Shown: positions 20,601-30,476 of the stretch, piece after piece
How the letters are laid out: each line of letters starts with the position of its first letter
Numbering within the stretch: the first letter of the stretch is position 1
DNA from: Streptomyces cinnamoneus
GTDB taxonomy: Bacteria > Actinomycetota > Actinomycetes > Streptomycetales > Streptomycetaceae
Direction of reading: 5' to 3'
Length of the DNA stretch: 64,000 nucleotides
Assembly: GCF_002939475.1 (NCBI RefSeq)
Contig: NZ_PKFQ01000001.1
Coordinates: 1,240,001 to 1,304,000 of the forward strand
The notes under the pieces: model-generated
Databases searched by the model: none
Seen by the model: the letters and a program-made list of their open reading frames with translations, nothing else
What the model was told of the DNA's origin: nothing
Translations under genes and position numbers: made by a program

Positions 20601-23600
20601 GACTCGCTCACGGCGGTCGAGCTGCGCACCGTTCTCGAGCGGGCGACCGAACTGCGCCTGCCCGCCTCCCTCGTCTTCGACCACCCGACGCCCGCAGCCC
20701 TGGCCGCCCACCTGCGGACGCAACTGCTCGGCCAGACCGGCACCGCCCGTCCCGCCGGGGAGGGGACCCCGGCGAGCGCGGACGAACCGATCGCGATCGT
20801 CGGCATGAGCTGCCGCTTCCCGGGCGGGGTCGCCTCGCCGGAGGAGCTGTGGCAGCTGGTGGCCGACGGCACCGACGCCGTGTCCGGCTTCCCCACCGAC
20901 CGCGGCTGGGACCTCGACGCCCTCTTCGACAGCGACCCCGACGCCCCCGGCAGGACCTACGTCCGCGAAGGCGGTTTCCTGCACGACCCCGCGGGCTTCG
21001 ACGCGGCCTTCTTCGGCATCAGCCCCCGCGAGGCCCTCGCCATGGACCCGCAGCACCGGCTGCTGCTGGAGACCTCCTGGGAGGCGCTCGAACGCGCCGG
21101 CATCGACCCGGCCTCCCTGCGCGGCGAACCCGTCGGGGTCTACGCCGGGCTCGTCGGCCACGACTACGCCGTCCACCTGCCCTCCGTGCCCGAGGACATC
21201 GCTCCGTACCTGGCCAACGGCAGTGCGGGGAGCGTGGCTTCGGGGCGGATCTCGTACACCCTCGGGCTGGAGGGCCCGGCGGTCACGGTCGACACCGCCT
21301 GCTCGTCCTCCTTGGTGGCCATGCACCTCGCCGCACAGGCGCTGCGCAGCGGTGAGTGCCGGCTCGCCCTGGCCGGCGGTGTGACCGTGATGGCCACGCC
21401 CGGCGCCTTCGTCGACTTCAGCGCGCAGCGCGGCCTCGCCTCGGACGCCCGCTGCAAGTCCTTCGCGGCCGCGGCGGACGGTACGAACTGGGCCGAAGGT
21501 GCCGGCATGGTGCTCCTTGAGCGCCTGTCGGACGCCCGCCGCCACGGCCACCGCGTCCTGGCGGTCGTACGGGGCTCCGCCGTGAACCAGGACGGCGCGT
21601 CCAACGGTCTCACCGCCCCCAACGGCCCCTCGCAGCAGCGTGTGATCCGTGCGGCGCTGGCCAACGCGCGCCTCTCGCCCGCGGACGTCGACGCCGTCGA
21701 GGCGCACGGCACCGGGACCAAGCTGGGCGACCCCATCGAAGCGCAGGCCCTGTTGGCCACCTACGGGCAAGGACGGCCGGATGACCGGCCCCTGTGGCTG
21801 GGCTCGCTCAAGTCCAACATCGGCCATTCCCTCGCGGCCGCGGGCGTGGGCGGCGTCATCAAGATGGTCGAGGCGCTGCGCCACGGCGCGCTGCCCCGCA
21901 CCCTCCACGTCGACGCGCCGACCCCCGAGGTCGACTGGTCGGCCGGCGCGGTGGAACTCCTCACGGAGTCCCGGCCGTGGCCGCGGACCGACCGGCCGCG
22001 CCGCGCAGGCGTCTCCTCCTTCGGCATCAGCGGCACGAACGCGCACCTCATCCTTGAGGAATCACCCCAGGAGACGGCCGACACGGCGGATCCGACCGCG
22101 CCCGTCGAGGCCAAGGACGTCGTCGTGCCGTGGGTCGTCTCGGCGAAGTCACCGGAGGCGCTGGACGAGCAGCTGAGCCGGCTGCGGCGCTGGGCCGAGG
22201 ACCGTCCCGACGTGCACCCCGCCGACACGGCGTACGCCCTCGCGACCACCCGCACCCACTTCGATCACCGGGCGGCCGTGGTGGGCAGCACCCGCGAAGA
22301 ACTGATCGAGGCCCTGGGCTCGGTCTCGGTGATCCGCGGCAGGCGGCACGACGGCAGGCTGGCGATCCTCTTCGCGGGACAGGGCTCACAACGGCCCGGC
22401 ATGGGGCGCGAACTCCACGCCACCTACCCAGCCTTCGCCGACGCCTTCGACGCCATCCGCACCGAACTCGACCAACACCTAGACCAGCCACTCACCCACA
22501 TCATGTGGCACGACACCACCGGCCTGCTCCACCAAACCGCCTACACCCAGGCCGCGCTCTTCGCCCTCGAAACAGCCCAATACAGGCTCATAGAAAGCTG
22601 GGGACTACGGCCAGAGGCACTGCTCGGGCACTCGATCGGGGAACTCACCGCAGCCCACGTCGCCGGCATCTGGTCTCTCGAAGACGCCTGCACCCTGGTC
22701 GCCGCACGCGGACGCCTCATGCAAACCCTCCCCACCAGCGGCACCATGACCGCCCTCCAAGCCACAGAAAACGAAATCGCTCCTCTTCTCAACGAGCGAG
22801 TGAGCCTGGCAGCCATCAACGGCCCCTCATCCGTCGTCATCTCCGGCGACAAAGACGCCGTCGACACCATCGCAACAACCGTCACCAACTGGGGCCGCAA
22901 AACCAAGAAACTCCACGTCAGCCACGCCTTCCACTCCCCCCACATGGACCCCATACTCGACGAATTCCAAACCATCGCCGAGTCCCTCACCTACCACCCA
23001 CCCCAGCTGACCATCATCTCCAACCTCACCGGCCAACCCACCACCACCGACACCCTCACCCCCACCTACTGGACCCACCACATCCGCCAACCCGTCCGCT
23101 TCAACGACGGCCTCACCCACCTCACCACCCACACCCTCCTCGAACTCGGCCCCGACAGCACCCTCACCGCCCTCACCCAACAAACCCACCCCCACACCAC
23201 CGCCACCCCCCTCCTCCGCAAAAACCACCCCGAACCCCACACCACCATCACCGCCCTCACCCACCTCCACACCACCGGCACCACCCCCAACTGGAACACC
23301 CTCCTCCCCACCACCCACCCCACCCACGACCTCCCCACCTACCCCTTCCAACACCACCACTACTGGCTCGACAGCGACACCCAGGTCGTTCTGCCCCGCA
23401 CCGAGAACGTCACCTCCTCCGGGACGGAGTTCCGGCGCCGGCTCGACGCCGCGCCCGAGGGGGAACGCCCCGGCATGCTGCTGGAGGCGGTGCGCACCCA
23501 TGCCGCCGCCGTGCTGGGCCATCGGGACGCCGAGCAGGTGGCCGCCGAGCAGCCGTTCCTTGAGTCGGGCTTCGACTCGCTGACCGCCGTTCAGCTGCGC

Positions 23601-24647
23601 AGCCGGCTGGAAGAGCTCACGGGCCTCCGTCTGGGCGCGACGCTGCTCTTCGACCACCCCACCCCGACGGCCCTCGCCACCGAGCTGCACGACCGGCTCT
23701 CCGCGCAAGCCGCGACAGAAGCGGAATCACCCGAGACAGGTGAAGTCTCCGCCGCCCCCGGCCCCCTGGGTGCCCTCTACCGGCGGGCCTGCGCCGAGGA
23801 GAAGCTCGACGAAGCCCTCGAACTGCTCAAGGCGGCCTCCCTGCTCGAAGGAACCTTCAGCGCCCACGACGCGGAGCTTCCGGTCTCCAGGCCCATCCGG
23901 CTCTCGTCGGTCACCTCGTCCGGGACCGACGGCGAGTCCGGGACCGACGGCGAGTCCGAGCCCACGCTGATCTGCTTCCCCTCCTTCAGCCCCGTCGCGG
24001 GACCGCACGAATACGCCCGCTTCGCCGCCCACTTCCGCGGCACGGCCGACGTCTGGGCCCTCCCCGAGCCGGGCTTCCTCTCCGGGGAGTCACTGCCGGG
24101 CACGGTCGAGGCACTGGCGCGCGTCCACGCGGACGCCGTGCTGCGCTGCCTCGGCGACGGCGGCACCCGGCGGCGTTTCGTCCTGGCGGGCCGCTCGGCC
24201 GGGGGGTGGGTGGCCCACGCGGTGGCGCGGAGGCTGGAGGAGCTGGGTCACGCGCCGTCCGCCGTCGTGCTCCTGGACACCTCCTCGCCCGCACACATGG
24301 CGCAGTCGCCGGTCGGCGCACAGATCGGTGGGGCGATGGTGTCGCGGGAGAACGACTTCGACATGTTCGACGACAGGCGGCTGGCCGCCATGGGCGGCTA
24401 CATCCGGATCTTCTCGCAGTGGGACGTCGAGCCGGTCGCCGCGCCAACTCTGCTGGTACGGGCCTCCGCCTGCTTCTCGGCGGGCGAGGGCGAGGACTCC
24501 GGCCCGGCTGCGCCGCCGGAGGACTGGCGGGCGGTCTGGGAGCTCGCGGACTGCGAAGTCGACGTGCAGGGCGATCACTTCACGATGCTGGAGGACTTCT
24601 CCGACTCCACCGCCGAAGCCGTCCGCACCTGGATTCTCGGCCGCTGA
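17664..24647 (+). CDS. Modular type I polyketide synthase PKS3, two non-reducing modules plus thioesterase
   Basis: 2327 residues from GTG 17664, preceded by a GATGAGG ribosome site. N-terminal docking helix starts [13 protein letters not shown]. Module 1: KS (17760-19075), AT (19385-20330; GHSIGE and HAFH, malonyl), ACP (about 20500-20730). Module 2: KS (20785-22060), AT (22365-23330; malonyl), ACP (23480-23700), then TE (about 23955-24640). Only about 110 bases separate the end of each AT linker from its ACP, so there is no room for a KR, DH or ER; two beta-keto groups should remain at the carboxyl end. The TE nucleophile elbow reads GRSAGG rather than GHSAGG; Ser, a downstream Asp (LLDTSS) and His (GDHFTM) are present. 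Two in-frame TTA codons (18348 and 19350) suggest bldA-dependent translation. The two AT segments are near-identical repeats, and AT1 carries a cluster of odd substitutions. Confidence 0.95.
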   Translation: MTNEEKLRSYLKRAIADSQKANQRLQEVESRRHEPIAVVGMSCRFPGGVTSPEELWQLVADGTDAVSGFPTDRGWDLGALYEPDPEQEAEEQGAEAEAEADAEAVAGGRVSEGGFLENVAGFDAEFFGINPREALSMDPQQRLLLETSWEAFERAGIDPTAMRGEPVGVYAGTSGQDHTLLAAHGDAGYLVTGNSASVLSGRISYTLGLEGPAVTVDTACSSSLVALHLAVQALRNEECGLALAGGATVLCTGAGLVSFGRQGGLAADGRSKAFSEAADGFGVAEGVGVLLLERLSDARRNGRRILAVVRGSAVNQDGASNGLTAPNGPSQERVIRAALANARLTPNDVDAVEAHGTGTRLGDPIEAQALLATYGQGRPEDRPLWLGSLKSNIGHAQAAAGVGGVIKMIQAMRHGTLPPTLHVDEPNSEVDWSAGGVRLLTETCGWPEVERPRRVGVSSFGISGTNAHVILEQAPPETVEEQAPATGQSDVVVPWVVSGKTEAAVDEQLARLRQWAQQRPDARPVDVAHALATSRTHFEYRAAVVGRTHEELVTALASPASVLRGRRQGRELAVLFAGQGSQRPGMGRELHATYPAFADAFDAIRTELDQHLDLPLTHIMWHDTTGLLHQTAYTQAALFALETAQYRLIESWVLRPEALLGHSIGELTAAHVAGIWSLEDACTLVAARGRLMQTLPTSGTMTALQATENEIAPLLNERVSLAAINGPSSVVISGDKDAVDTIATTVTNWGRKTKKLHVSHAFHSPHMDPILDEFQTIAESLTYHPPQLTIISNLTGPPTTTDTPPPTHRTHHIPQPVPYNNGPTHLTTHTPLELGPDSTLTALTQQTHPHTTATPLLRKNHPDPHTTITALTHLHTTGTTPNWNTLLPTTHPTHDLPTYPFQHHHYWLDPSNHGSSTGHHPAPESPRPVASIVRQLTELPERERERFLLDLVKGHAVTVLGHVPEYGLEADQTFRDLGFDSLTAVELRTVLERATELRLPASLVFDHPTPAALAAHLRTQLLGQTGTARPAGEGTPASADEPIAIVGMSCRFPGGVASPEELWQLVADGTDAVSGFPTDRGWDLDALFDSDPDAPGRTYVREGGFLHDPAGFDAAFFGISPREALAMDPQHRLLLETSWEALERAGIDPASLRGEPVGVYAGLVGHDYAVHLPSVPEDIAPYLANGSAGSVASGRISYTLGLEGPAVTVDTACSSSLVAMHLAAQALRSGECRLALAGGVTVMATPGAFVDFSAQRGLASDARCKSFAAAADGTNWAEGAGMVLLERLSDARRHGHRVLAVVRGSAVNQDGASNGLTAPNGPSQQRVIRAALANARLSPADVDAVEAHGTGTKLGDPIEAQALLATYGQGRPDDRPLWLGSLKSNIGHSLAAAGVGGVIKMVEALRHGALPRTLHVDAPTPEVDWSAGAVELLTESRPWPRTDRPRRAGVSSFGISGTNAHLILEESPQETADTADPTAPVEAKDVVVPWVVSAKSPEALDEQLSRLRRWAEDRPDVHPADTAYALATTRTHFDHRAAVVGSTREELIEALGSVSVIRGRRHDGRLAILFAGQGSQRPGMGRELHATYPAFADAFDAIRTELDQHLDQPLTHIMWHDTTGLLHQTAYTQAALFALETAQYRLIESWGLRPEALLGHSIGELTAAHVAGIWSLEDACTLVAARGRLMQTLPTSGTMTALQATENEIAPLLNERVSLAAINGPSSVVISGDKDAVDTIATTVTNWGRKTKKLHVSHAFHSPHMDPILDEFQTIAESLTYHPPQLTIISNLTGQPTTTDTLTPTYWTHHIRQPVRFNDGLTHLTTHTLLELGPDSTLTALTQQTHPHTTATPLLRKNHPEPHTTITALTHLHTTGTTPNWNTLLPTTHPTHDLPTYPFQHHHYWLDSDTQVVLPRTENVTSSGTEFRRRLDAAPEGERPGMLLEAVRTHAAAVLGHRDAEQVAAEQPFLESGFDSLTAVQLRSRLEELTGLRLGATLLFDHPTPTALATELHDRLSAQAATEAESPETGEVSAAPGPLGALYRRACAEEKLDEALELLKAASLLEGTFSAHDAELPVSRPIRLSSVTSSGTDGESGTDGESEPTLICFPSFSPVAGPHEYARFAAHFRGTADVWALPEPGFLSGESLPGTVEALARVHADAVLRCLGDGGTRRRFVLAGRSAGGWVAHAVARRLEELGHAPSAVVLLDTSSPAHMAQSPVGAQIGGAMVSRENDFDMFDDRRLAAMGGYIRIFSQWDVEPVAAPTLLVRASACFSAGEGEDSGPAAPPEDWRAVWELADCEVDVQGDHFTMLEDFSDSTAEAVRTWILGR
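19381..20390 (+). repeat. AT-plus-linker repeat, copy 1 (PKS3 module 1)
   Basis: About 1010 bases matching 22363-23372 without any indel (constant offset 2982). By eye there are about seven scattered differences in the first 670 bases, then eleven within 20052-20156 and one near 20251. The dense cluster is entirely nonsynonymous and mostly changes T, A or G to C inside C runs, altering the conserved YW..H.RQPVRF.DG stretch at the AT end to HR..H.PQPVPY.NG. Confidence 0.9.
22363..23372 (+). repeat. AT-plus-linker repeat, copy 2 (PKS3 module 2)
   Basis: Second copy of the 1-kb AT repeat. This copy keeps the family-typical YW and RQPVRF residues. The His/Thr/Pro-rich linker after the AT (ending [11 protein letters not shown]) has C/A-biased codons unlike the adjacent KS and ACP regions, suggesting that AT and linker were copied as a unit. 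Confidence 0.9.
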
Positions 24648-24659
24648 ACGACAGCGAGG

Positions 24660-24692
24660 ACAGACCGGAAACAGACCGAAAACAGACCGAGG
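24660..24692. repeat. Three 11-bp tandem units after PKS3
   Basis: Units beginning ACAGACCG at 24660, 24671 and 24682, inside a 140-base purine-rich spacer between PKS3 and the flavin monooxygenase. No hairpin terminator is seen in the spacer, so read-through into the monooxygenase is likely. Confidence 0.6.
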
Positions 24693-24788
24693 CAACCGAA
24701 GACAAGCGTAAGCAAGCGAAGACAAGCAGCGAACGGTCAGCACCACCAACCAACCGACCCCAGCCGCCCTCGAGAAAGGCACACCTGA

Positions 24789-26018
24789 GTGAAGACGGTC
24801 ATCATCGGTGCGGGAGTCAGCGGCGTCGCCAGCGCGCTCGCCCTCTCGCGCGAGCACGAAGTGACGGTGTACGAGCAGGCCGACGAGCTGCGCGCCGACG
24901 GCAACGGCGTGCTCCTCTACCCCAACGCGACCGGCCTGCTGCGTACCTGGGGCATCCGGCTGGACGACCTGGGTGTGCGCGTGGAAGCGCTGGACCTGCT
25001 GTCGGAATACGGTGAGACGCTGCTCCAGATGGACATGGCCGCCATCGCGCGGCGCTACCGCCACCCGGTCATCGTCGGCAAGCGCGGCGGTGTCCTGGCT
25101 GCCCTGGCCGAACGGCTGCCGGCCGGCACCGTGCAGTTCGGCAAGCAGCTGACCGGCATCAAGTACCGGACGGACCGGCCCAGGACGACGGTGGTGGCGT
25201 CGTTCTCGGACGGCAGCGAGGTGGAGTGCGACGCGCTGATCGGCGCCGACGGCCACCGTTCCGCCGTGCGGGAGCACCTGCTCGGCCACGACCCGGCGGC
25301 GTACTGCGGGGACGCGACCTGGCACGGGATCACCGCCCTGCCCCACGGCTTCAGCGAGGGCGACCGCATCCACTCCCTCTACAGCCACGAGGGGATCTGC
25401 GTCATGCACCCGGTCGGCGACGGCCAGGTCTACTGGGCGTTCGAGCTGCCGTGGCGCGAGGGCGACACCGCTCCCCCTGGCAAGCCCGGCGGTCACGGGT
25501 TCGGCCACCCGGGGGTGCCGGTGGAGGGGTCGCCGGTGGAGAACCTGCGGGCCCGTTTCGGGCACTGGACCGGAGGGGCGCTGCCGCAGCTGCTGGAGAC
25601 GATCACTGACGACGACATCAGCGTCTTCCCGCACATCATGCATCACGTCCGCCCGTACTGGGGGGACGGGCCGGTGACCCTCGCGGGGGACGCCGCGCAC
25701 GTCGTACCGCCCCGGCTGGGCATGGGGCTGTGCCAGGCGCTTGAGGACGCGTGGGTGCTGGAGCGCGCCATGAGCGGGCCGGGCACGGCGAACGAGCGGC
25801 TGCGCGCCTACGAGGGCGCGCGCTGGCCGCGGCTGCGGCGCATGCGCACGATCGCGGAGGTGATGGGCCGCCGGACGCTGCCCGCGCCGCCGAAGCTGGC
25901 GCAGCGGATCGGCCGTTTCGTGCCGATGACCGCCTACCAGCAGCTCCAGGTCAAGAGGCTCAGCAACTACCTGAACGACGACGCGCCCGGTACGGGGGCG
26001 TCGGTCCACATCGGCTGA
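24789..26018 (+). CDS. Class A FAD-dependent monooxygenase
   Basis: 409 residues from GTG 24789 (GAGAAAGG upstream). It shows the three hallmarks of the para-hydroxybenzoate hydroxylase fold: GAGVSG dinucleotide-binding motif at residues 7-12, the DG motif (GADGHRS, 152-158) and the GD motif (LAGDAAHVVPPRLGMGL, about 298-314). These enzymes use FAD and NAD(P)H to hydroxylate or epoxidise electron-rich rings and some carry out oxidative rearrangements. It lies 141 bases after the non-reducing, TE-ending PKS3 and 19 bases before ccr, so it probably acts on the released polyketide, for example a pyrone or enolised diketone. The exact substrate cannot be read from sequence. No membrane segment or signal peptide is seen. 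Confidence 0.85.
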   Translation: MKTVIIGAGVSGVASALALSREHEVTVYEQADELRADGNGVLLYPNATGLLRTWGIRLDDLGVRVEALDLLSEYGETLLQMDMAAIARRYRHPVIVGKRGGVLAALAERLPAGTVQFGKQLTGIKYRTDRPRTTVVASFSDGSEVECDALIGADGHRSAVREHLLGHDPAAYCGDATWHGITALPHGFSEGDRIHSLYSHEGICVMHPVGDGQVYWAFELPWREGDTAPPGKPGGHGFGHPGVPVEGSPVENLRARFGHWTGGALPQLLETITDDDISVFPHIMHHVRPYWGDGPVTLAGDAAHVVPPRLGMGLCQALEDAWVLERAMSGPGTANERLRAYEGARWPRLRRMRTIAEVMGRRTLPAPPKLAQRIGRFVPMTAYQQLQVKRLSNYLNDDAPGTGASVHIG

Positions 26019-26037
26019 CAGGTGACAGGAGACAGAA

Positions 26038-27381
26038 GTGGACCAGATCCTCAGCGCGATCCTCTCCGACGACGCCGTGAGCGAGGACTTCGCGGCCCTG
26101 CCGCTCCCGGAGTCGTACCGGGGTGTGGTGGTGCTCGCCGAGGAGACCGCCATGTTCGACGGAATGGCGAGCAGCGACAAGGATCCGGAGAAGTCGCTGC
26201 ACGTGCAGGACGTGCCGACACCGGAGCCGGGGCCGGGCGAGGTGCTGGTGGCCTCGATGGCGAGCGCGATCAACTACAACACCGTCTGGAGCGCGATCTT
26301 CGAGCCGCTGCCGACGTTCGGTTTCCTCAAGCGGTACGCGCAGTCCAGCGCGCTGCACGCCCGGCACTTCCAGCCGTACCACGTGGTGGGCTCGGACATG
26401 GCCGGCGTCGTGCTGCGCACCGGGCCGGGGGTGGAGCGCTGGAAGCCGGGCGACCGGGTGGTGGCCACCGCGCACCAGGCTGCCATGGACACGCCTGACG
26501 GCTACGACGACTCGATGCTGGACCCGTCCGGCCGGGCCTGGGGCTTCGAGACCAACTACGGCGGGCTCGCCGAGCTGGCCCTCGTCAACGGCACCCAGTT
26601 GATGCCGATGCCGGAGCACCTCACCTGGGAGGAGGCGGCCTGTTCCACGCTGTGCAACGCGACGGCGTACCGGCAGCTGGCGTCGCCGAACGCGGCGGGC
26701 ATGAAGCAGGGCGACGTGGTGCTGATCTGGGGCGCGACGGGCGGACTCGGTTCGTACGCGACCCAGCTGGTGCTCAACGGCGGCGGCATCCCGGTGTGCG
26801 TCGTCTCCAGCGAGAGCAAGGCGGAGCTGGTCCGGGGGATGGGCGCCGAGCTGGTGATCAACCGGGCGGCGGAGGGCTACCGGTTCTGGGCGGACGAGAA
26901 CACGCCCGACCCGCGGGAGTGGAAGCGTTTCCGCGCGCGGATCCGTGAGCTGACCGGCGGTGACGACCCGGACATCGTCTTCGAGCACCCGGGCCGGGAG
27001 ACGTTCGGTGCGAGCGTCTTCGCCGCACGGCAGGGCGGCACGGTCGTCACGTGCGCGGCGACGTCGGGCTACCAGCACGTCTACGACAACCGCTACCTGT
27101 GGATGAGCCTCAAGCGGATCATCGGCACTCACTTCGCCAACTACCGGGAGGCCGCGGAGTCCAACCGGCTGATCGCCAAGGGGATGGTCCACCCGACGCT
27201 GTCGAAGGTGTTCCCGCTGGAGGAGACGGGCATGGCGGCCCGTGACGTGCACCGCAACCGGCACAGCGGCAAGGTCGGGGTGCTGTGCCTGGCGCCCGAG
27301 GAGGGGCTGGGCGTCCGGGACGCGCGGCTGCGCGAGCGGCACATCGACGCCATCACGCGCTTCCGCAGGGCCGGCGTCTGA
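26038..27381 (+). CDS. ccr: Crotonyl-CoA carboxylase/reductase
   Basis: 447 residues from GTG 26038, with AGGAGA just upstream. An MDR-type enzyme that reduces crotonyl-CoA with NADPH and traps CO2 to give (2S)-ethylmalonyl-CoA. The Rossmann loop GATGGLG is at 232-238. Counting from this start, the residues reported for CO2 binding in Kitasatospora CCR fall at identical positions: Asn81, Phe170, Glu171 and His365. This supports both the function and the start codon. Position at the end of the PKS operon points to an ethyl-branched extender for this cluster; it could also serve primary metabolism (ethylmalonyl-CoA pathway), but the location argues for a dedicated copy. Confidence 0.95.
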   Translation: MDQILSAILSDDAVSEDFAALPLPESYRGVVVLAEETAMFDGMASSDKDPEKSLHVQDVPTPEPGPGEVLVASMASAINYNTVWSAIFEPLPTFGFLKRYAQSSALHARHFQPYHVVGSDMAGVVLRTGPGVERWKPGDRVVATAHQAAMDTPDGYDDSMLDPSGRAWGFETNYGGLAELALVNGTQLMPMPEHLTWEEAACSTLCNATAYRQLASPNAAGMKQGDVVLIWGATGGLGSYATQLVLNGGGIPVCVVSSESKAELVRGMGAELVINRAAEGYRFWADENTPDPREWKRFRARIRELTGGDDPDIVFEHPGRETFGASVFAARQGGTVVTCAATSGYQHVYDNRYLWMSLKRIIGTHFANYREAAESNRLIAKGMVHPTLSKVFPLEETGMAARDVHRNRHSGKVGVLCLAPEEGLGVRDARLRERHIDAITRFRRAGV

Positions 27382-27400
27382 GGCGATTCGGACCGCCGGC

Positions 27401-27455
27401 GGCAGGGCGTCGCGGGCCCGCACGGTCGTGCGGGCCCGCGGCACCACGCCCTGCC
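27401..27455. terminator. Bidirectional terminator between ccr and ABC permease
   Basis: A nested perfect inverted repeat: outer arms GGCAGGGCGT/ACGCCCTGCC and inner arms CGCGGGCCCGCAC/GTGCGGGCCCGCG around a GGTC loop, in the 103-base gap between convergent genes. Confidence 0.85.
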
Positions 27456-27484
27456 GTCTCGTTCCTCCGCCGGCCGGGCGCTCC

Positions 27485-28318
27485 CTACTGCGGCCGGCGG
27501 AACCCCCGCTCCGCCACCACGGCGGCCACCACGGCCAGCACGGCGCTGGTGCCGACCGAGGCGAGGACGGACGTCCCGGCCGGCTGGCCCCACATCAGGT
27601 GGCGCGAGGCGTCGATGCCGTAACTCATGGGGTTGGCATGGGCGATGACCTGCAGCCAGCCCGGCAGTCCCGCGGTGGGCACCAGGGCGTTGGAGGCGAA
27701 CATCAGCGGGAACATCACCAGGAAGCCGACGCCCTGCATGGCCTCGGCGTTCCTCAGCCAGCAGGCGATGGCCATGAAGATCCACGCCAGGGCGAAGCCG
27801 ATGAGCAGGGCGAGGACGACCGCGGCGAGCACGCCCGGCACGCCGCCCGCGGGTGAGAAGCCGAAGAGGACGGTGGCGAGCACGAGCAGCACGAGCAGCC
27901 GGACGGCCGCGCGCGCCACGTCGAAGACGCTCCGGGCGACCAGGACGGAGCCCAGCCAGATGGGCATGGAGCGGAAGCGGGCGACCACGCCGTTCTTGAT
28001 GTCCTCGTTCAGGCCGACCCCCGACATCAAGGCGGACTGCATCGAGGTGGTGACCAGGATGGCCGGCACCAGGAACTCGATGTAGCCGACGCCGTCGGGG
28101 AAGTGGGGCGTGGTGGCCACGCTGGTGAAGACCTGGCCGAACAGCAGCAACAGCACCAGTGGTTGCAGCACGCTGAAGATCAGCAGTTTGGGGTCGGTGA
28201 CCAGCTTGCGCAGCGACTTTCCGGTGAGGACGGCGATCTGGGTGCCGATTCCGGCCCCCGTCCACTGGGCGGGGGGCTGCGCGGCCCCGGGGTGTTCCTG
28301 CGCGAGTGCCCGCGCCAT
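27485..28318 (-). CDS. ABC-2 type transporter permease (DrrB-like)
   Basis: 277 residues with about six hydrophobic segments and the ABC-2 permease pattern seen in daunorubicin-resistance DrrB proteins. It follows the ATPase gene by 45 bases on the same strand, forming a two-gene exporter. Its place inside the cluster suggests export of, or self-resistance to, the polyketide. Start ATG 28318 is the natural one after the ATPase stop. Substrate not determinable from sequence. Confidence 0.85.
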   Translation of the reverse strand: MARALAQEHPGAAQPPAQWTGAGIGTQIAVLTGKSLRKLVTDPKLLIFSVLQPLVLLLLFGQVFTSVATTPHFPDGVGYIEFLVPAILVTTSMQSALMSGVGLNEDIKNGVVARFRSMPIWLGSVLVARSVFDVARAAVRLLVLLVLATVLFGFSPAGGVPGVLAAVVLALLIGFALAWIFMAIACWLRNAEAMQGVGFLVMFPLMFASNALVPTAGLPGWLQVIAHANPMSYGIDASRHLMWGQPAGTSVLASVGTSAVLAVVAAVVAERGFRRPQ

Positions 28319-28363
28319 GGCGTCTCCTACGGTGTGCGTGTCCCGGTCCGCCCGGTGCGGGCG

Positions 28364-29311
28364 TCATCCGGCGAGGGCGGGGGCCTTGCGGGCGAGGGTG
28401 AGGTAGACGTCGTCGAGCGTGGGTTCCGTCATGGCCAGTTCCGCCGCCTCGACGTGGACGGCGTCCAGGGCCCGCACCACGTCCGCGACCTGCCGGGAGC
28501 TGTCCACCGGTGTGGTGAGCTTCCCGCGCGTCTCGTCGTACGAGGGCCGCAGGCCGGCCGCCTCCAGGGCCCGGGCGGCGCGCGGCAGGTCCTCGGGCGA
28601 GGCGAGCGTGACGGTGACGGCGCGCCGTCCCACCCGGTCCTTGAGCTCCGCCGGGGTGCCGGAGGCGACGACGGCGCCCTCGGACAGGACGGTGATGGCG
28701 TCGGCCATGCGGTCGGCCTCGTCGAGGTACTGGGTGGTGAGGACGACCGTGCTGCCCTGCGCGACCATCTCCCCGACGATGTTCCAGAGGGTGATGCGGC
28801 TGCCGGGGTCGAGGCCGGTGGTGGGCTCGTCGAGGAAGAGCACGGCGGGGCTGTTGACCACGCTGGCCGCGAGGTCGAGCCGGCGCCGCATGCCTCCGGA
28901 GTAGCCGCGTACGGGCCGCTTGGCGGCGGCGGTCAGCTCGAAGCGCTCCAGGAGCTCCCCCGCCCGCGTCCGGGCGGCGCGGGGGTGGGCGCCCAGCAGT
29001 CTGGCGATCAGGACCAGGTTGTCGAGGCCGGTCATCTGCTCGTCGACCGAGGCGTACTGTCCGGTGAGGCCGATCCTGCGGCGGACCTCGACGGGCGCGC
29101 CGACGACGTCGAAGCCCGCGACGCGGGCGGTGCCGGTGCTCGGCGGCTGGAGGGTCGCGAGGATGTTCACGAGGGTGGTCTTGCCGGCGCCGTTGTGGCC
29201 CAGCAGGCCGAGGACGGTGCCCCGGGGCACGGTCAGGTTCACCCCGTCCAGGGCGCGTACCGTGCCGTAGGTCTTGCCGACGTCGAGCGTCTCGATCATC
29301 AGCTCGTTCAT
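28364..29311 (-). CDS. ABC transporter ATP-binding protein (DrrA-like)
   Basis: About 315 residues from ATG 29311 (an ATG 12 bases further in is possible; an upstream extension to 29362 is less likely). Walker A GHNGAGKTT, signature YSGGMRRRLDLA, Walker B AVLFLDEPTTGLDP, and the C-terminal extension typical of DrrA drug-export ATPases. It energises the adjacent permease. It is transcribed leftward behind the MDR oxidoreductase and tetR, spacing about 105 bases, and is probably under TetR control. Confidence 0.9.
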   Translation of the reverse strand: MNELMIETLDVGKTYGTVRALDGVNLTVPRGTVLGLLGHNGAGKTTLVNILATLQPPSTGTARVAGFDVVGAPVEVRRRIGLTGQYASVDEQMTGLDNLVLIARLLGAHPRAARTRAGELLERFELTAAAKRPVRGYSGGMRRRLDLAASVVNSPAVLFLDEPTTGLDPGSRITLWNIVGEMVAQGSTVVLTTQYLDEADRMADAITVLSEGAVVASGTPAELKDRVGRRAVTVTLASPEDLPRAARALEAAGLRPSYDETRGKLTTPVDSSRQVADVVRALDAVHVEAAELAMTEPTLDDVYLTLARKAPALAG

Positions 29312-29416
29312 GGTGTCAGTGTCGTCTTCCCTGGGTGCGGTGGCACCGGGGCCGGGCCTCACAGCGGGGGTCTGCGCGTCGGATCCCCGGTGCCACCAGC
29401 TTTCGGTTCGGCTCGG

Positions 29417-30370
29417 TCAGACGACGAAGACGAGGCGCCGTCCGGGCGTCTCGCGGTTCCAGGCGTCGTGGACCTCGGACAGCGGGACCTCGTCGACGTC
29501 GATGGTGAGGGAGCCCTTGACGACCGCGTCGGTCATCCGCTCCCACACGTCCTTGACGATGTCCAGGCTCGGCATGCTGCCGGTGCCGATGATGGTGATG
29601 CCGGCGCGCCGCAGGGCGTTGCCCTCGATGGTGGCGGTCGGGCCGGCGCTGTTGCCGAGCTGTACGTAGCGGACCTCGCCCTCGGCCTCCAGGGAGCGGG
29701 GCAGCGAGCCGAGGAATATCTCCGCCGGGCGGCCCCAGATGTAGTCGAGGACGACGTCGAAGCCGTGCTCGCCGGCCTCCTGGGCGAACTCGGCTGCGAT
29801 CTTCTCTTCGGGCTGGTCCAGGGAGACGACCCGGTCCGCGCCGAGCGAGGGCAGCTGCTCCAGTGCGGCGCGGTTGCGGCCAGCGGCCACGACGCGTCCG
29901 GCACCGAGGTGTTTGGCGATCTGCACGGCCAGCTTGCCGGCGACGCCGGTGGCGCCGAGGATCAGCACCTTGGCGCCGGCCTCCAGCTTGAGCTGCGAGG
30001 CGAAGGGGAGCCAGGAGGAGAAGCCGGGGTTGATCAGCGCCGCGGCGGTGGCGTCGCTCACGCCGTCGGGCACGGGAAAGGCCAGGGGGGCGAAGGAGAC
30101 GGTCAGTTCGCCCATGGAGCCGTAGGGCGGCCGCTGGGCGGCGAAGCCGACCCGGGTGCCGTCCTGGAGCGTGCCGACGCCCTCGACACCGGCGACGAAG
30201 GGCACCTCGGCGCCGGCGGAGTAGTCGGGGTCGTACGTGACGAGCTTGCCGAGGTTGGTCAGCGCGGCGGCGCGGACGTTGATGAGGACCTCACCCTCCT
30301 GCGGGGTGGGGTCGGGGAACTCCCCGTAAACCGGGGGCTGTCCGATCGTGCGCACCACGGCAGCGTGCAT
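29417..30370 (-). CDS. Zinc-free MDR quinone oxidoreductase-like protein
   Basis: 317 residues, medium-chain dehydrogenase/reductase fold without structural or catalytic zinc cysteines. N-terminal GroES-like part, then the nucleotide-binding loop GATGVAGKLAVQ (about 139-150) and a C-terminal YVQLGNSAG segment. Family members reduce quinones or enones with NADPH. The ATG at 30370 has AAGGAGA seven bases upstream, a strong ribosome site. It sits between tetR and the exporter genes in a run of minus-strand genes. It may be a tailoring or detoxifying reductase induced with the exporter; its role in the pathway is inferred only from position. Confidence 0.8.
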   Translation of the reverse strand: MHAAVVRTIGQPPVYGEFPDPTPQEGEVLINVRAAALTNLGKLVTYDPDYSAGAEVPFVAGVEGVGTLQDGTRVGFAAQRPPYGSMGELTVSFAPLAFPVPDGVSDATAAALINPGFSSWLPFASQLKLEAGAKVLILGATGVAGKLAVQIAKHLGAGRVVAAGRNRAALEQLPSLGADRVVSLDQPEEKIAAEFAQEAGEHGFDVVLDYIWGRPAEIFLGSLPRSLEAEGEVRYVQLGNSAGPTATIEGNALRRAGITIIGTGSMPSLDIVKDVWERMTDAVVKGSLTIDVDEVPLSEVHDAWNRETPGRRLVFVV

Positions 30371-30476
30371 CGCTGTCTCCTTCTAAGAGGTTCGAAAGGC
30401 TCAAGAGGCTTAAGACGTGCGGGTGGTTCGAAGGTGCTGGCATGGGTCCTTCACCGGGTGGTTCGTGGAGAGAGGT

